DNA of 64,000 nt from Leeuwenhoekiella sp044542075 (GTDB lineage Bacteria; Bacteroidota; Bacteroidia; Flavobacteriales; Flavobacteriaceae). The notes beneath the pieces were generated by a model. The model saw only the letters and a program-made list of their open reading frames with translations. It was not told the DNA's origin and made no database searches. The DNA lies in assembly GCF_044542075.1 (NCBI RefSeq), contig NZ_JBITTU010000001.1:682001-746000 (forward strand), given 5' to 3'. Both the position numbers and the translations under genes were made by a program. Within the stretch, counting starts at the first letter, position 1, and each line of letters opens with the position of its first letter. Below are positions 34,517 through 43,019 of the stretch, piece after piece.

Positions 34517-35080
34517 ATGAAAAACCTATTTAGTGCGCTTTTAATTACAATTACATTAGCTAGTTGTTCAAAATCAAAATCAGCTTATGTTGATACTCAA
34601 AAACTTTTTGAGGGTTATACAGAAATGACAGAGGTGCAGGACAAATATGAAAAGTTAACCGAAAATGTGCGTGCAGATTTAGAACCAAAAATTCAAGCGT
34701 TTCAAATCAAATTAGATCTTTATCAAAAAAACGTTCAAACTATGAGTCCAGCAGAACGTCAATCTAAGGAACAAGAATTAGGAGCATTACAACAGCAAAT
34801 TCAACAAGAGCAGCAAGCTCGTGGAGGTCAACTTCAACAAGAAAGCCAAACTGCAATTGATACTGTAGTGAGTAAAGTGAGAAAATTTATTGACACCTAT
34901 GGCGCTGATAATGGTTATGATTTCATTTATGGGAAAAATGATAGTGGCAATATTCTATTTGGTAAGAAAGAGTTTGATATTACAGATAAAGTATTAGAAG
35001 CATTAAATAAAGATTATACTCCAGGCTCTGCTACAGCACCTGCGGCAACGAATGCTCCAAAGACAGAAACAGCTGAATAA
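34517..35080 (+). CDS. OmpH/Skp-family periplasmic chaperone-like lipoprotein
   Basis: 187 residues from the ATG at 34517. An ATG at 34472 is in frame, but it lies upstream of the predicted promoter and would bury the signal peptide. From 34517 the protein starts with a lipoprotein signal, MKNLFSALLITITLASC, with the lipobox LASC (Cys17). The middle is a long Gln/Glu-rich helix hairpin (ADLEPKIQAFQIKLDLYQ through QQEQQARGGQLQQESQ), as in Skp/OmpH chaperones that hold unfolded outer-membrane proteins. The C-terminal core has YDFIYGKNDSGNILFGK. The tail is rich in Ala, Thr and Pro. A terminator follows directly. Confidence 0.88.
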   Translation: MKNLFSALLITITLASCSKSKSAYVDTQKLFEGYTEMTEVQDKYEKLTENVRADLEPKIQAFQIKLDLYQKNVQTMSPAERQSKEQELGALQQQIQQEQQARGGQLQQESQTAIDTVVSKVRKFIDTYGADNGYDFIYGKNDSGNILFGKKEFDITDKVLEALNKDYTPGSATAPAATNAPKTETAE

Positions 35081-35097
35081 ATAAAAATTCAGGATTT

Positions 35098-35126
35098 AAA
35101 AAAGCAGCCGATTGGCTGCTTTTTTT
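35098..35126. terminator. Bidirectional rho-independent terminator
   Basis: AAAAAAGCAGCC / GGCTGCTTTTTT with a 4-base loop between the convergent OmpH-like and holB genes; it overlaps the holB stop codon. Confidence 0.88.
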
Positions 35127-36273
35127 ATGCTTTAGTGTGTAATAATCGCGTAAGTTTTATAGATAAATCAGTAAGTACAATTTTGGGATTTCCGTTACGT
35201 TCTATATGGTAAGAAGCGGTCTGTAATTCTTCAATTATTGAACTTATATTATTTCCGTGTATAAAAGGAGCAAATTTTGCAAGTTCAAATTTCGTTTGTG
35301 GTTGTAAATAGACTAATTCTTGAGCTCCATAGTTTAAAAGCATGGCTTGCCTAAAAAAATCTTCACAATAGGATAGAAAATTTTTTTGGGTTTCGCGGCC
35401 TGTTCCGGCAATTTGTTCACTCCACGATATAAGATTTAAAATTGCTTTCTTATTTCCACGGGCTTTAAAAGCAGTACGTACCCACGATACAAACCACGTC
35501 TCAAACTCTTCCTCATCGCTACTATTTTCTAAGAGATGCAGAGCTAGATTATAATCTCCGTGTGCCTTAATAGCAATTTTTTTAGCTTCAACAGGATTGC
35601 AATTATGTGACTTAATAAGGGCATTTTCTAGAGATTCTGCCGCTAAAGGAGGAAAATTAAGAACCTGACATCTCGATTTTATAGTGTCTATTATGTGATC
35701 TTCATTTTCTGCAATAAGAAGAAATACGGTTTTTTGTGGTGGTTCTTCAATTAATTTAAGGAGTTTGTTTGAGGCTGCGTTGTTCATTTTATCTGCCATC
35801 CAGATAATCATAACCTTATAACCTCCTTCATAGGATTTTAAAGATAATTTTTTGACGATATCCTGTGCTTCATCTACACCTATTCTTCCTTGTTTTTTCT
35901 CAATTCCTAAATGTTGATGCCAATCGTATAAGCTTCCGTAGGCATTATTGTCTATAAAAGACCGCCACTCTTTAGCAAAATTGTCTGATACGGGATGACT
36001 TTTAATAGCATCTGTTGTTGCCACAGGATACGCAAAATGTAAATCTGGATGTGCTAGATGATCAAATTTTAAATTACAGGAAGCATTACCTCCAGTATTT
36101 TCACCCTCATTATTACCACAAATTAAATATTGTGCATAGGCAATAGCACAGGAAAGAACACCACAACCACTGCTTCCTACAAACAATTGAGCGTGAGCAA
36201 CTCGTTTACCGTCTACACTGGTTGTGAGGTGTTTCTTAATAAATTCTTGGCCTAATATTTCTTGAAATAACAT
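35125..36273 (-). CDS. holB: DNA polymerase III delta-prime subunit-like protein
   Basis: 382 residues. Delta-prime is the stator of the clamp loader that places the beta clamp on DNA. GQEFIKKHLTTSV and RVAHAQLFVGSSGCGVLSCAIAYA (about 24-47) hold a degenerate Walker A without its Lys, as expected because delta-prime does not bind ATP. VDEAQDIVKKLSL, MADKMNNAASNKLLKLIEEPP (about 180-200) and the SRC motif in IKSRCQVLNFPPL follow. Cys residues around 52-66 could hold part of the zinc module. A TATATTTG element lies so close to the ATG that the mRNA may have almost no leader. It is divergent from pgk. Confidence 0.9.
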   Translation of the reverse strand: MLFQEILGQEFIKKHLTTSVDGKRVAHAQLFVGSSGCGVLSCAIAYAQYLICGNNEGENTGGNASCNLKFDHLAHPDLHFAYPVATTDAIKSHPVSDNFAKEWRSFIDNNAYGSLYDWHQHLGIEKKQGRIGVDEAQDIVKKLSLKSYEGGYKVMIIWMADKMNNAASNKLLKLIEEPPQKTVFLLIAENEDHIIDTIKSRCQVLNFPPLAAESLENALIKSHNCNPVEAKKIAIKAHGDYNLALHLLENSSDEEEFETWFVSWVRTAFKARGNKKAILNLISWSEQIAGTGRETQKNFLSYCEDFFRQAMLLNYGAQELVYLQPQTKFELAKFAPFIHGNNISSIIEELQTASYHIERNGNPKIVLTDLSIKLTRLLHTKA

Positions 36274-36277
36274 GCGC

Positions 36278-36285
36278 CAAATATA
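36278..36285 (-). promoter_or_regulatory. Predicted -7 promoter element of holB (TATATTTG)
   Basis: Exact TAnnTTTG on the minus strand, only 5 bases before the holB ATG, predicting a leaderless or nearly leaderless mRNA. Confidence 0.5.
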
Positions 36286-36320
36286 ACAGAAATGTAACGT
36301 ATATTTTGTGCCTTATCTGT

Positions 36321-36328
36321 TATATTTG
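36321..36328 (+). promoter_or_regulatory. Predicted -7 promoter element of pgk (TATATTTG)
   Basis: Exact TAnnTTTG match 82 bases before the pgk ATG, giving a leader of about 75 bases. It lies back to back with the holB element. Confidence 0.55.
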
Positions 36329-36410
36329 TTGGCTAAAGCAGCCGTCAATCTTAGGTTTGCTTTTAAAAACACAACCAATTAGTTACTGAATCTGTAAATA
36401 AAAATTACTC

Positions 36411-37598
36411 ATGAAAACCATCGAAGATTTTAATTTTGAAAATAAAAAAGCGCTCATTCGCGTAGATTTTAATGTTCCCTTAGACGAAAACCATAAGGTT
36501 ACAGATGCTACTCGTATCGAAGCTGCAAAACCTACAATTTTAAAAGTTTTAGAAGATGGAGGAGCTGCAATTTTAATGTCTCATCTTGGAAGGCCTAAAA
36601 ATAATGAACCAGAATTTTCATTAAAGAACATTGCAGATGCCGTAACCGAAATTATAGGCGTTCAGGTGAAATTTGCAGAAGATTGTGTGGGAGAGACCGC
36701 TGAAGCTGCAGCTGCAAAATTAGAGCCTGGTGAAATTTTGCTTTTAGAAAACCTGAGATATCACGCAGAGGAAGAAAAAGGTGATGTTGATTTTGCTCAA
36801 AAATTAGCTAGTCTAGGTGATATTTACGTTAATGATGCATTTGGCACAGCACACAGGGCGCACGCTTCAACAACGATAATTGCTCAGTTTTTTCCTGAGA
36901 AAAAATGTTTTGGTTCTTTATTAGCTAAAGAGATTGAGAGTATAGATAAAGTTTTAAATGACAATGAGCGTCCAGTTTTAGCAATTTTAGGGGGAGCAAA
37001 AGTATCTTCAAAGATTACTGTTATAGAGAATGTTCTTGACAAAGTAGATGATTTAATTATAGGAGGAGGTATGGCTTATACCTTTATTAAAGCTCAGGGA
37101 GGAAAAATAGGAAGTTCTATTTGCGAAGACGATAAACAGGAACTTGCTTTAGATATTCTAAAAAAGGCTAAAGAAAAAAATGTAAATGTACATCTACCAG
37201 TAGATGTAATTGCTGCAGATGACTTTTCTGAATTTGCAAATACACAAATTGAAAATATTTTTGAAATCGCAGATGGTTGGCAAGGTCTTGACGCAGGACC
37301 AAAGTCTCTTGAGAATTTTGCTAAAGTAGTAGCAAATAGCAAGACTATTTTATGGAATGGTCCTTTAGGTGTTTTTGAAATGGAACCTTTTGCAAAAGGA
37401 ACAATCGCGTTAGGAGATGCCATTGCAGAAGCAACTAAAAATGGAGCTTTTTCTCTTGTAGGAGGAGGTGACAGTGTTGCTGCGGTAAAACAATTTGGCT
37501 TTGAAAATAAAGTATCTTACGTTTCAACAGGAGGTGGCGCAATGCTAGAAATGCTTGAGGGTAAAGAACTTCCGGGTATTGCTGCAATGCGTGATTAA
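36411..37598 (+). CDS. pgk: Phosphoglycerate kinase
   Basis: 395 residues, standard length. It transfers phosphate from 1,3-bisphosphoglycerate to ADP in glycolysis, and the reverse in gluconeogenesis. Signatures: KKALIRVDFNVPLDENHKVTD near residue 12-32, LMSHLGRPK (about 58-66), LLLENLRYHAEEEKGD, NDAFGTAHRAHAST, LGGAKVSSKI (about 193-202), ILWNGPLGVFE and the C-terminal SLVGGGDSVAAV and STGGGAMLEMLEG. Cytoplasmic. It is monocistronic in appearance; the next gene begins 85 bases later. Confidence 0.98.
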   Translation: MKTIEDFNFENKKALIRVDFNVPLDENHKVTDATRIEAAKPTILKVLEDGGAAILMSHLGRPKNNEPEFSLKNIADAVTEIIGVQVKFAEDCVGETAEAAAAKLEPGEILLLENLRYHAEEEKGDVDFAQKLASLGDIYVNDAFGTAHRAHASTTIIAQFFPEKKCFGSLLAKEIESIDKVLNDNERPVLAILGGAKVSSKITVIENVLDKVDDLIIGGGMAYTFIKAQGGKIGSSICEDDKQELALDILKKAKEKNVNVHLPVDVIAADDFSEFANTQIENIFEIADGWQGLDAGPKSLENFAKVVANSKTILWNGPLGVFEMEPFAKGTIALGDAIAEATKNGAFSLVGGGDSVAAVKQFGFENKVSYVSTGGGAMLEMLEGKELPGIAAMRD

Positions 37599-37683
37599 TG
37601 ATTTATATTATTTACTTTTTTCTGAGCATTTTTGATTTCGATTAAAAAATACGACTTTAGCGTTTGCATCGTTCTAAATAGAT

Positions 37684-39252
37684 ATGAGAAAACGTTTAAT
37701 TATAGGTTGTTTTTTAATGACCACTTTGGGTTCATTTGCTCAGAAAAAAGTTATAAAATCTGAAATAGTAGAAGATGAGATTTTATCAGATACACTTTCA
37801 GTTGTTGATACGCTAGAAATAAAGCAGCTTCAGGAAGAGATGTCACAAAACTTCCTTTTTAAGCAGCGTAAAGGCGGGAAGGTAATCTACAACTTAAATG
37901 ACCAGGAATACGCCGCCAAAGTAGATAAAAAATGGCTTAGAGAGCTTACAGGTGGTTCTTTGTACGATTCTATCGAAGCAATTATAGATGAGAATTACTA
38001 CGATAGTGAAGTAGTATATGCAGAACTTTCTACAGATACACTTAAAAAGCGTTTGGCAGATTTAAATGCCCGCACACCCTTCAATATAGAATACACCCCT
38101 TCTTTAGAAAATGTTATAAAATCGTATCTAAAAAGGCACAAGCCTACTTTAGAGCGTCTTATGGGTCTTTCAGAATTTTATTTTCCGGGTTTTGAAAAGA
38201 CTTTTGATAAATATAATATGCCTCTCGAATTAAAGTATTTGGCAATTGTAGAATCTGCATTGAGGCCTAGAGCAAAATCACGAGTTGGAGCTACAGGAAT
38301 GTGGCAATTTATGTACAGTACAGGTAAATTATACGGTCTTGACATAAGTTCTTATGTAGATGAGCGGATGGATCCCATACTTTCTACGGAAGCTGCAGCG
38401 CAATACCTTTCTAAGCTGTACGATGTTTTTGGCGATTGGGACTTGGCATTAGCCTCTTACAATTCAGGTCCTGGTAATGTAAGTAAGGCCATACGTCGCA
38501 GCGGCGGAAGCACTAATTACTGGAATATAAGACATAATTTACCACGTGAAACAGCAGGTTACGTTCCTGCTTTTCTTGCAACTATGTATATTTTTGAGTA
38601 CGCAAAAGAGCATGGTTACAACCCTGTAAAACCAGATATTAATTATTTTACCACAGATACAGTTAAGATTAAGCAAACCCTATCCTTACAACAGGTTTCC
38701 GCGTATACAGGCGTTTCTTTTGATGAAGTACAATTTCTAAATCCGTCTTACAAGCTTGATATTATTCCGTATGTGAGCGATGAGGAATATTATTTACGGT
38801 TACCGGTAGAAGCTTTAGGTCCTTTTGTTGCCAATGAAGAAGCGATCTATGCTACCGCAAAAAAAGAATTAGAACGTGAGGAAGCAACTTTACCTAAGTA
38901 TGTAGAAAACCCCACCAGTGTTAGCTATCGCGTACGGAGCGGTGATTATCTTGGGAAAATTGCATCTAAATACGGAGTTGGTGTGTCTGAAATTAAAAGA
39001 TGGAATAATTTAAGATCTAACAATTTGCGCGTGGGTCAGCGACTAACATTGCACCCAACAAAGGCAGTTACATCTGCTTCATCAAGCAGCGCTAGCAGAA
39101 GTAATTCAAAAAAGTATGTGGTGCGTAAAGGGGACAGTTTATGGAAGATCGCTCAGAAATTTCCTGGTGTTAGTCCTGATAATCTAAAAAAGTGGAACGA
39201 TATTAGTGGTAATAAATTAAAACCGGGAATGACTTTGGTCATCGTCAACTAA
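37684..39252 (+). CDS. Lytic transglycosylase with two LysM domains (MltD-like)
   Basis: 522 residues. A signal peptide (MRKRLIIGCFLMTTLGSFAQ) is followed by a linker of about 130 residues, then the SLT-type lytic transglycosylase domain with the catalytic Glu190 in YLAIVESALRPRAKSRVGATGMWQFM, ASYNSGPGNVSKAIR and ETAGYVPAFLATMYI. Two LysM peptidoglycan-binding domains end the protein (about 415-458, YRVRSGDYLGKIASKYGV; about 475-520, YVVRKGDSLWKIAQKFPGV). It cleaves the glycan strand between MurNAc and GlcNAc in the periplasm. A degenerate parS-like 16-mer lies within the gene. It is followed by a DUF4837 gene 20 bases on, so the two are probably one operon. Confidence 0.94.
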   Translation: MRKRLIIGCFLMTTLGSFAQKKVIKSEIVEDEILSDTLSVVDTLEIKQLQEEMSQNFLFKQRKGGKVIYNLNDQEYAAKVDKKWLRELTGGSLYDSIEAIIDENYYDSEVVYAELSTDTLKKRLADLNARTPFNIEYTPSLENVIKSYLKRHKPTLERLMGLSEFYFPGFEKTFDKYNMPLELKYLAIVESALRPRAKSRVGATGMWQFMYSTGKLYGLDISSYVDERMDPILSTEAAAQYLSKLYDVFGDWDLALASYNSGPGNVSKAIRRSGGSTNYWNIRHNLPRETAGYVPAFLATMYIFEYAKEHGYNPVKPDINYFTTDTVKIKQTLSLQQVSAYTGVSFDEVQFLNPSYKLDIIPYVSDEEYYLRLPVEALGPFVANEEAIYATAKKELEREEATLPKYVENPTSVSYRVRSGDYLGKIASKYGVGVSEIKRWNNLRSNNLRVGQRLTLHPTKAVTSASSSSASRSNSKKYVVRKGDSLWKIAQKFPGVSPDNLKKWNDISGNKLKPGMTLVIVN

Positions 39253-39272
39253 CCTTTAATAGAAAATTTATT

Positions 39273-40241
39273 ATGCAAAAACTACTCTTAGCATTTACTC
39301 TCTTTGCTTTAATTGCCTGTAACGATAAACCGGAAGGTAAAATTTTATCTTCCTCTTCTGGCGGTCTAAATAACTTAACGATTGTTATGCCTAATGATAT
39401 GTGGGCAGGGGCAGTAGGTGAAAGCATTAGAGAAAAGTTGGCCGGTCCCGTAAATGGTTTACCGCAAGTAGAGCCCATGTTTGAAATAAATCAAATGCCT
39501 TTAGAAGCTTTTTCTGGCTTTATGCGTAAACAACGTACATTTTTAAAAGTAGAACAGGCAGATGTTCCTTCTCTAGAGATTGTTACAGATGAATACGCCA
39601 GACCACAAACTGGTATTATATTAAGAGGTCCTACAGAAGAAGCACTAATTAATTTAATCAAGCAAGACAGTGCAAAAATTGTAGATACATACAAGGGTGC
39701 TGAGTTTAAAGAGAAAATACGCCGTATTAGCCTGTCGCTTAAAGAAGATGATTCTATCACAAAAACTTTTGGAATAACTATGAAGTTTCCATCTGCATAT
39801 CGCTATGCAAAGACAGATGGGGGTTTTTATTGGATTCGTAAAGACATTCCTAACGGAGATATGAATATTACTATCTATGAAGTCCCTTATAATCTTATTG
39901 ATAGAGATAGTAACACTATAGGCTCGCTTATAGCTATGAGAGATTCTATTTCTGGAGATAATATTGTAGTAAATGAGGGTATGCGTTTTATTACAGAAGC
40001 TGCTTTTGCACCTTATCTAAGCGAGACTACAATAGATGGTAAGCCAGCATACCAGATGAAAGGGATGTGGGAGGTTAAAGGCCGCTTTATGGCAGGGCCT
40101 TTTGTGAATTTTACGGTAGATGATAAAGAAAATAACCGCTATCTGGTATTAGAGGGCTTTGTATTTAAACCTTCTGCAAATAAGCGTGATAATATATTTG
40201 AATTAGAATCTATTTTACGTTCTGTAGAGTTTGTAGATTAA
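39273..40241 (+). CDS. DUF4837-family lipoprotein
   Basis: 322 residues with a lipoprotein signal MQKLLLAFTLFALIAC (Cys16). The mature part matches the DUF4837 pattern of Bacteroidota: LNNLTIVMPNDMWAGAVGESIREKL near the start, EPMFEINQMP, FKEKIRRISLSLKEDDSI, FPSAYRYAKTDGGFYWIRKDIP (about 170-191) and a C-terminal YLVLEGFVFKPSANKRD. Function is unknown. It begins 20 bases after the LysM transglycosylase gene and ends at a terminator, so a cell-wall or envelope role next to that enzyme is plausible but only by association. Confidence 0.85.
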   Translation: MQKLLLAFTLFALIACNDKPEGKILSSSSGGLNNLTIVMPNDMWAGAVGESIREKLAGPVNGLPQVEPMFEINQMPLEAFSGFMRKQRTFLKVEQADVPSLEIVTDEYARPQTGIILRGPTEEALINLIKQDSAKIVDTYKGAEFKEKIRRISLSLKEDDSITKTFGITMKFPSAYRYAKTDGGFYWIRKDIPNGDMNITIYEVPYNLIDRDSNTIGSLIAMRDSISGDNIVVNEGMRFITEAAFAPYLSETTIDGKPAYQMKGMWEVKGRFMAGPFVNFTVDDKENNRYLVLEGFVFKPSANKRDNIFELESILRSVEFVD

Positions 40242-40261
40242 AATATAATTTCAATAAACAT

Positions 40262-40297
40262 AAAAAAGCCGCTTCAAATACTTGAAGCGGCTTTTTT
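40262..40297. terminator. Bidirectional rho-independent terminator
   Basis: Perfect 16-pair hairpin AAAAAAGCCGCTTCAA / TTGAAGCGGCTTTTTT with a 4-base loop, between the convergent DUF4837 and tatA genes. Confidence 0.92.
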
Positions 40298-40315
40298 AAT
40301 AGAAGAATTTTAAAA

Positions 40316-40522
40316 TTAAGATTTTTTCTCTTCTATAGTTTCGTCAGATTTTCTAGGAGCGTCTTCATCTTTAGAAGCATCTTTAAATTCTTTAATACCA
40401 CTTCCTAAACCACGCATCATTTCAGGTATTTTCTTACCTCCAAAAAGCAAAAGTATCACAACTACGATAAGACCTATCTGCCAAGGTCCAACCATTCCTA
40501 AAAATATCGATAGTAAATTCAT
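40316..40522 (-). CDS. tatA: Sec-independent translocase subunit TatA/E
   Basis: 68 residues: a short N-terminal membrane helix (about 10-28, GPWQIGLIVVVILLLFGGKKIPEM), the conserved FGGKKIPE turn, an amphipathic helix (MMRGLGSGIKEFKDA) and an acidic/basic tail (DEDAPRKSDETIEEKKS). TatA forms the pore-like assembly of the twin-arginine pathway; the RR-signal oxidoreductase at the left of this window is one likely client. tatC is not adjacent. It has its own short upstream region with TATATTTA, one base off the -7 consensus. Confidence 0.93.
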   Translation of the reverse strand: MNLLSIFLGMVGPWQIGLIVVVILLLFGGKKIPEMMRGLGSGIKEFKDASKDEDAPRKSDETIEEKKS

Positions 40523-40616
40523 ATTATTCTAATTTAGAAAGTAAATATAAAAAGAATTCATCAGAATAGACCTTTCGTTAAGAAACTTTAGCAGGTGATA
40601 AACGCCTTTTAAATTT

Positions 40617-40624
40617 TATATTTG
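40617..40624 (+). promoter_or_regulatory. Predicted -7 promoter element of the M23 operon (TATATTTG)
   Basis: Exact TAnnTTTG match 17 bases before the M23 peptidase ATG. Confidence 0.55.
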
Positions 40625-40641
40625 CGTAAGCACAAAACTAT

Positions 40642-41508
40642 ATGGCTAAATCTAAAGATAGAAAGAAGTTTAGAAAACGCCTTTTACATAAATACAGGCT
40701 AGTAATTCTAAACGAAGACACCTTTGAAGAACGGGTTTCGTTTAAGCTTACACGACTTAATGTTTTTATTGTTGTTGGCTTCTCGATTATTATTCTTATT
40801 GCGTTAACGACATTTCTAATTGCATACACACCCTTACGAGAATATATTCCGGGATACTCCTCTGTAAGACTTAAAAAACAGGCTACAGAACTAATATTTG
40901 AAACAGATTCTCTTAAGCGACAACTTGATATTAATGAACAATATTATGCAAGCATTAGAAAAGTGCTTACAGGTGATGTTGATCGCGTAAATTTTAATAA
41001 AGACTCGTTGTTGCTTATAGAACCTGGAGAAAACGGCGGTTTGTCTTTTAAAATCTCTAAAGAAGACAGCATTTTAAGAGAGCGCGTTGCTAATGAAGAC
41101 CGCTATAATTTGTTTGAACCCGCTTCAACAAAGGTCAACTTTTCTCTATTTCCTCCTGTTAAAGGAAACATTACCGAAAAATACAATTTAGACCGAAAGC
41201 ATTATGCTGTTGATGTCGTTGTACCTAAAAACGAACCCATTAAAGCCGTTGCAGATGCTACAGTCATTTTTTCTGAATGGACAGCCGAAACCGGAAACGT
41301 TCTCATTCTAGACCACGGGAATAACTTAATTTCAGTCTACAAGCATTGCGCCTCCCGCAATAAAGATCAGGGCGATCTTGTTAAAGCAGGTGAAGTTATT
41401 GCAATAGCGGGGTCGACAGGAGAATATACTACTGGTCCTCATTTGCATTTTGAACTTTGGAATAATGGTTACCCCGTAGATCCAACTAATTACATCGCAT
41501 TCGAATAA
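40642..41508 (+). CDS. M23-family metallopeptidase, membrane-anchored
   Basis: 288 residues. A basic cytoplasmic head (KSKDRKKFRKRLLHKYR) precedes one membrane helix (about 47-66, VFIVVGFSIIILIALTTFLI), a short coiled coil (KKQATELIFETDSLKRQLDIN) and the M23/LytM domain. The zinc site is His187 and Asp191 in HYAVDVV with His269 in HLHFELW (His267-Leu-His269). The sites look intact, so it may be an active cell-wall endopeptidase rather than a regulatory EnvC-type protein. It is the first gene of a tight chain: its stop codon overlaps the GH3 start (TAATG). Confidence 0.92.
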   Translation: MAKSKDRKKFRKRLLHKYRLVILNEDTFEERVSFKLTRLNVFIVVGFSIIILIALTTFLIAYTPLREYIPGYSSVRLKKQATELIFETDSLKRQLDINEQYYASIRKVLTGDVDRVNFNKDSLLLIEPGENGGLSFKISKEDSILRERVANEDRYNLFEPASTKVNFSLFPPVKGNITEKYNLDRKHYAVDVVVPKNEPIKAVADATVIFSEWTAETGNVLILDHGNNLISVYKHCASRNKDQGDLVKAGEVIAIAGSTGEYTTGPHLHFELWNNGYPVDPTNYIAFE

Positions 41509-43001
41509 TGTCTATAAAATCTTTTGGAGCAAAACTCTTTGCAAAACATATCGTCTCAAAAACCGAAGCTTGGTCGTCTACACCTGAAGCTACCCAGCTT
41601 AAGGTTTTTAAATATTTAATAAAAAATGCCTCTCAAACCCAGTTTGGTAGGGATCATAATTTTCAAACCATTAAAAATTACAGCGACTATGTAAAGCAGG
41701 TTCCTGTTAGGGATTATGAAGAATTAAAGGTCTATGTAGATAAAGTAGTTGCCGGGAATCCTAATATTTTATGGCCCGGTAAGCCACAGTATTTTGCAAA
41801 GACTTCTGGCACCACATCGGGAGCAAAATACATCCCAATTACCGCAGAGTCTATGCCTATGCATACCAATGCGGCAAGAGACGCTATTTTACATTATATA
41901 GCAGAAACAGGAAACCGCAGTTTTGTAGATAAAAAAATGATTTTTCTTCAAGGAAGTCCTGAGCTTCAGGAGAAAAATGGGATTCAAACCGGAAGATTAT
42001 CAGGAATAGTAGCGCACTATGTACCAGGATACCTTCAGAAAAACAGAATGCCAAGTTGGGAAACAAACTGTATTGAAGACTGGGAAACAAAAGTTGATGC
42101 CATAGTTGAAGAGACTTCAAAAGAAGATATGAGTATTATAAGCGGTATACCGTCTTGGGTACAAATGTATTTTGAACGACTTAATGCAAAAACCGGCAAG
42201 AAGGTGGGAGAACTGTTTCCTAACTTTAATTTGTTTATTTATGGCGGTGTAAATTACGAGCCGTATCGTAAGAAGTTTGAAAATTTAATAGGCAGAAGAG
42301 TAGACAGTATTGAGCTGTATCCAGCAAGTGAAGGGTTTTTTGCATTTCAGGATTCTCAAAAAGAAAAAGGAATGCTACTATTACTTGATAGTGGTATTTT
42401 TTATGAGTTTATAGAGGCAGCGTCATTTTTTGATGAAAATCCTGACAGACTTACTATAGGTCAGGTAGAAACAGGCGTAAACTATGTTATGATAATTTCT
42501 ACCACCGCAGGTCTTTGGGGCTACAACGTAGGAGATACTATAATGTTCACATCTACAAAACCTTATCGAATCGTAGTTTCTGGGCGTATTAAGCACTTTA
42601 TATCGGCTTTTGGTGAGCATGTGATAGGCAAGGAGGTTGAGGAGGCTCTAGCAAGCACAGCAACCTCGTTTAAGGCTCAGGTTAGTGAATTTACTGTCGC
42701 GCCACAAATAAATCCAGAGGCAGGGCTGCCGTTTCACGAGTGGTTTATTGAGTTTGACAAGGAGCCCGAAGATTTTGAGGCTTTTGCAAAAGCAATTGAT
42801 CAAGCGCTTCAAGAACAAAATAGTTATTACAAAGATTTAATTACAGGAAAAGTATTAGAAACATTAAAAATCAAGGTTGTTCCTAAGGGAGGTTTTAATA
42901 CCTATATGAAATCTAAGGGAAAATTAGGAGGTCAAAACAAACTTCCCAGACTGGCTAACGATCGTAAAATCGCAGATGCCTTAAATGAATTTGGTTTTTA
43001 A
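41508..43001 (+). CDS. GH3-family adenylate-forming enzyme (acyl-acid-amido synthetase-like)
   Basis: 497 residues. The fold family is GH3, known from plants where it conjugates jasmonate or auxin to amino acids by way of an acyl-adenylate. The nucleotide-binding motif is AKTSGTTSGAKYIPIT (about 100-115). FNLFIYGGVNYEPYRKKF, ELYPASEGFFAFQ and WGYNVGDTIMFTSTKPYRIVVSGRIKHFISAFGEHV (about 340-375) are all typical. The bacterial substrate is unknown. It overlaps the M23 gene by 1 base and ends 18 bases before the next gene. This GH3 gene downstream of an M23 gene seems common in Flavobacteria, in my recollection. Confidence 0.9.
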   Translation: MSIKSFGAKLFAKHIVSKTEAWSSTPEATQLKVFKYLIKNASQTQFGRDHNFQTIKNYSDYVKQVPVRDYEELKVYVDKVVAGNPNILWPGKPQYFAKTSGTTSGAKYIPITAESMPMHTNAARDAILHYIAETGNRSFVDKKMIFLQGSPELQEKNGIQTGRLSGIVAHYVPGYLQKNRMPSWETNCIEDWETKVDAIVEETSKEDMSIISGIPSWVQMYFERLNAKTGKKVGELFPNFNLFIYGGVNYEPYRKKFENLIGRRVDSIELYPASEGFFAFQDSQKEKGMLLLLDSGIFYEFIEAASFFDENPDRLTIGQVETGVNYVMIISTTAGLWGYNVGDTIMFTSTKPYRIVVSGRIKHFISAFGEHVIGKEVEEALASTATSFKAQVSEFTVAPQINPEAGLPFHEWFIEFDKEPEDFEAFAKAIDQALQEQNSYYKDLITGKVLETLKIKVVPKGGFNTYMKSKGKLGGQNKLPRLANDRKIADALNEFGF

Positions 43002-43006
43002 AAAAG

Positions 43007-43014
43007 TATATTTG
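43007..43014 (+). promoter_or_regulatory. Predicted -7 promoter element (TATATTTG) upstream of the nucleosidase-fold gene
   Basis: Exact TAnnTTTG match ending 5 bases before the ATG at 43020, which would make a leaderless transcript inside the operon. It may be fortuitous. Confidence 0.35.
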
Positions 43015-43019
43015 ATTTA

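Noticed and set aside
36150..36180. Defective Walker A (no Lys) in holB as a broken gene
   Set aside because: The delta-prime subunit normally lacks ATPase activity; the degenerate P-loop is expected and the frame is intact.
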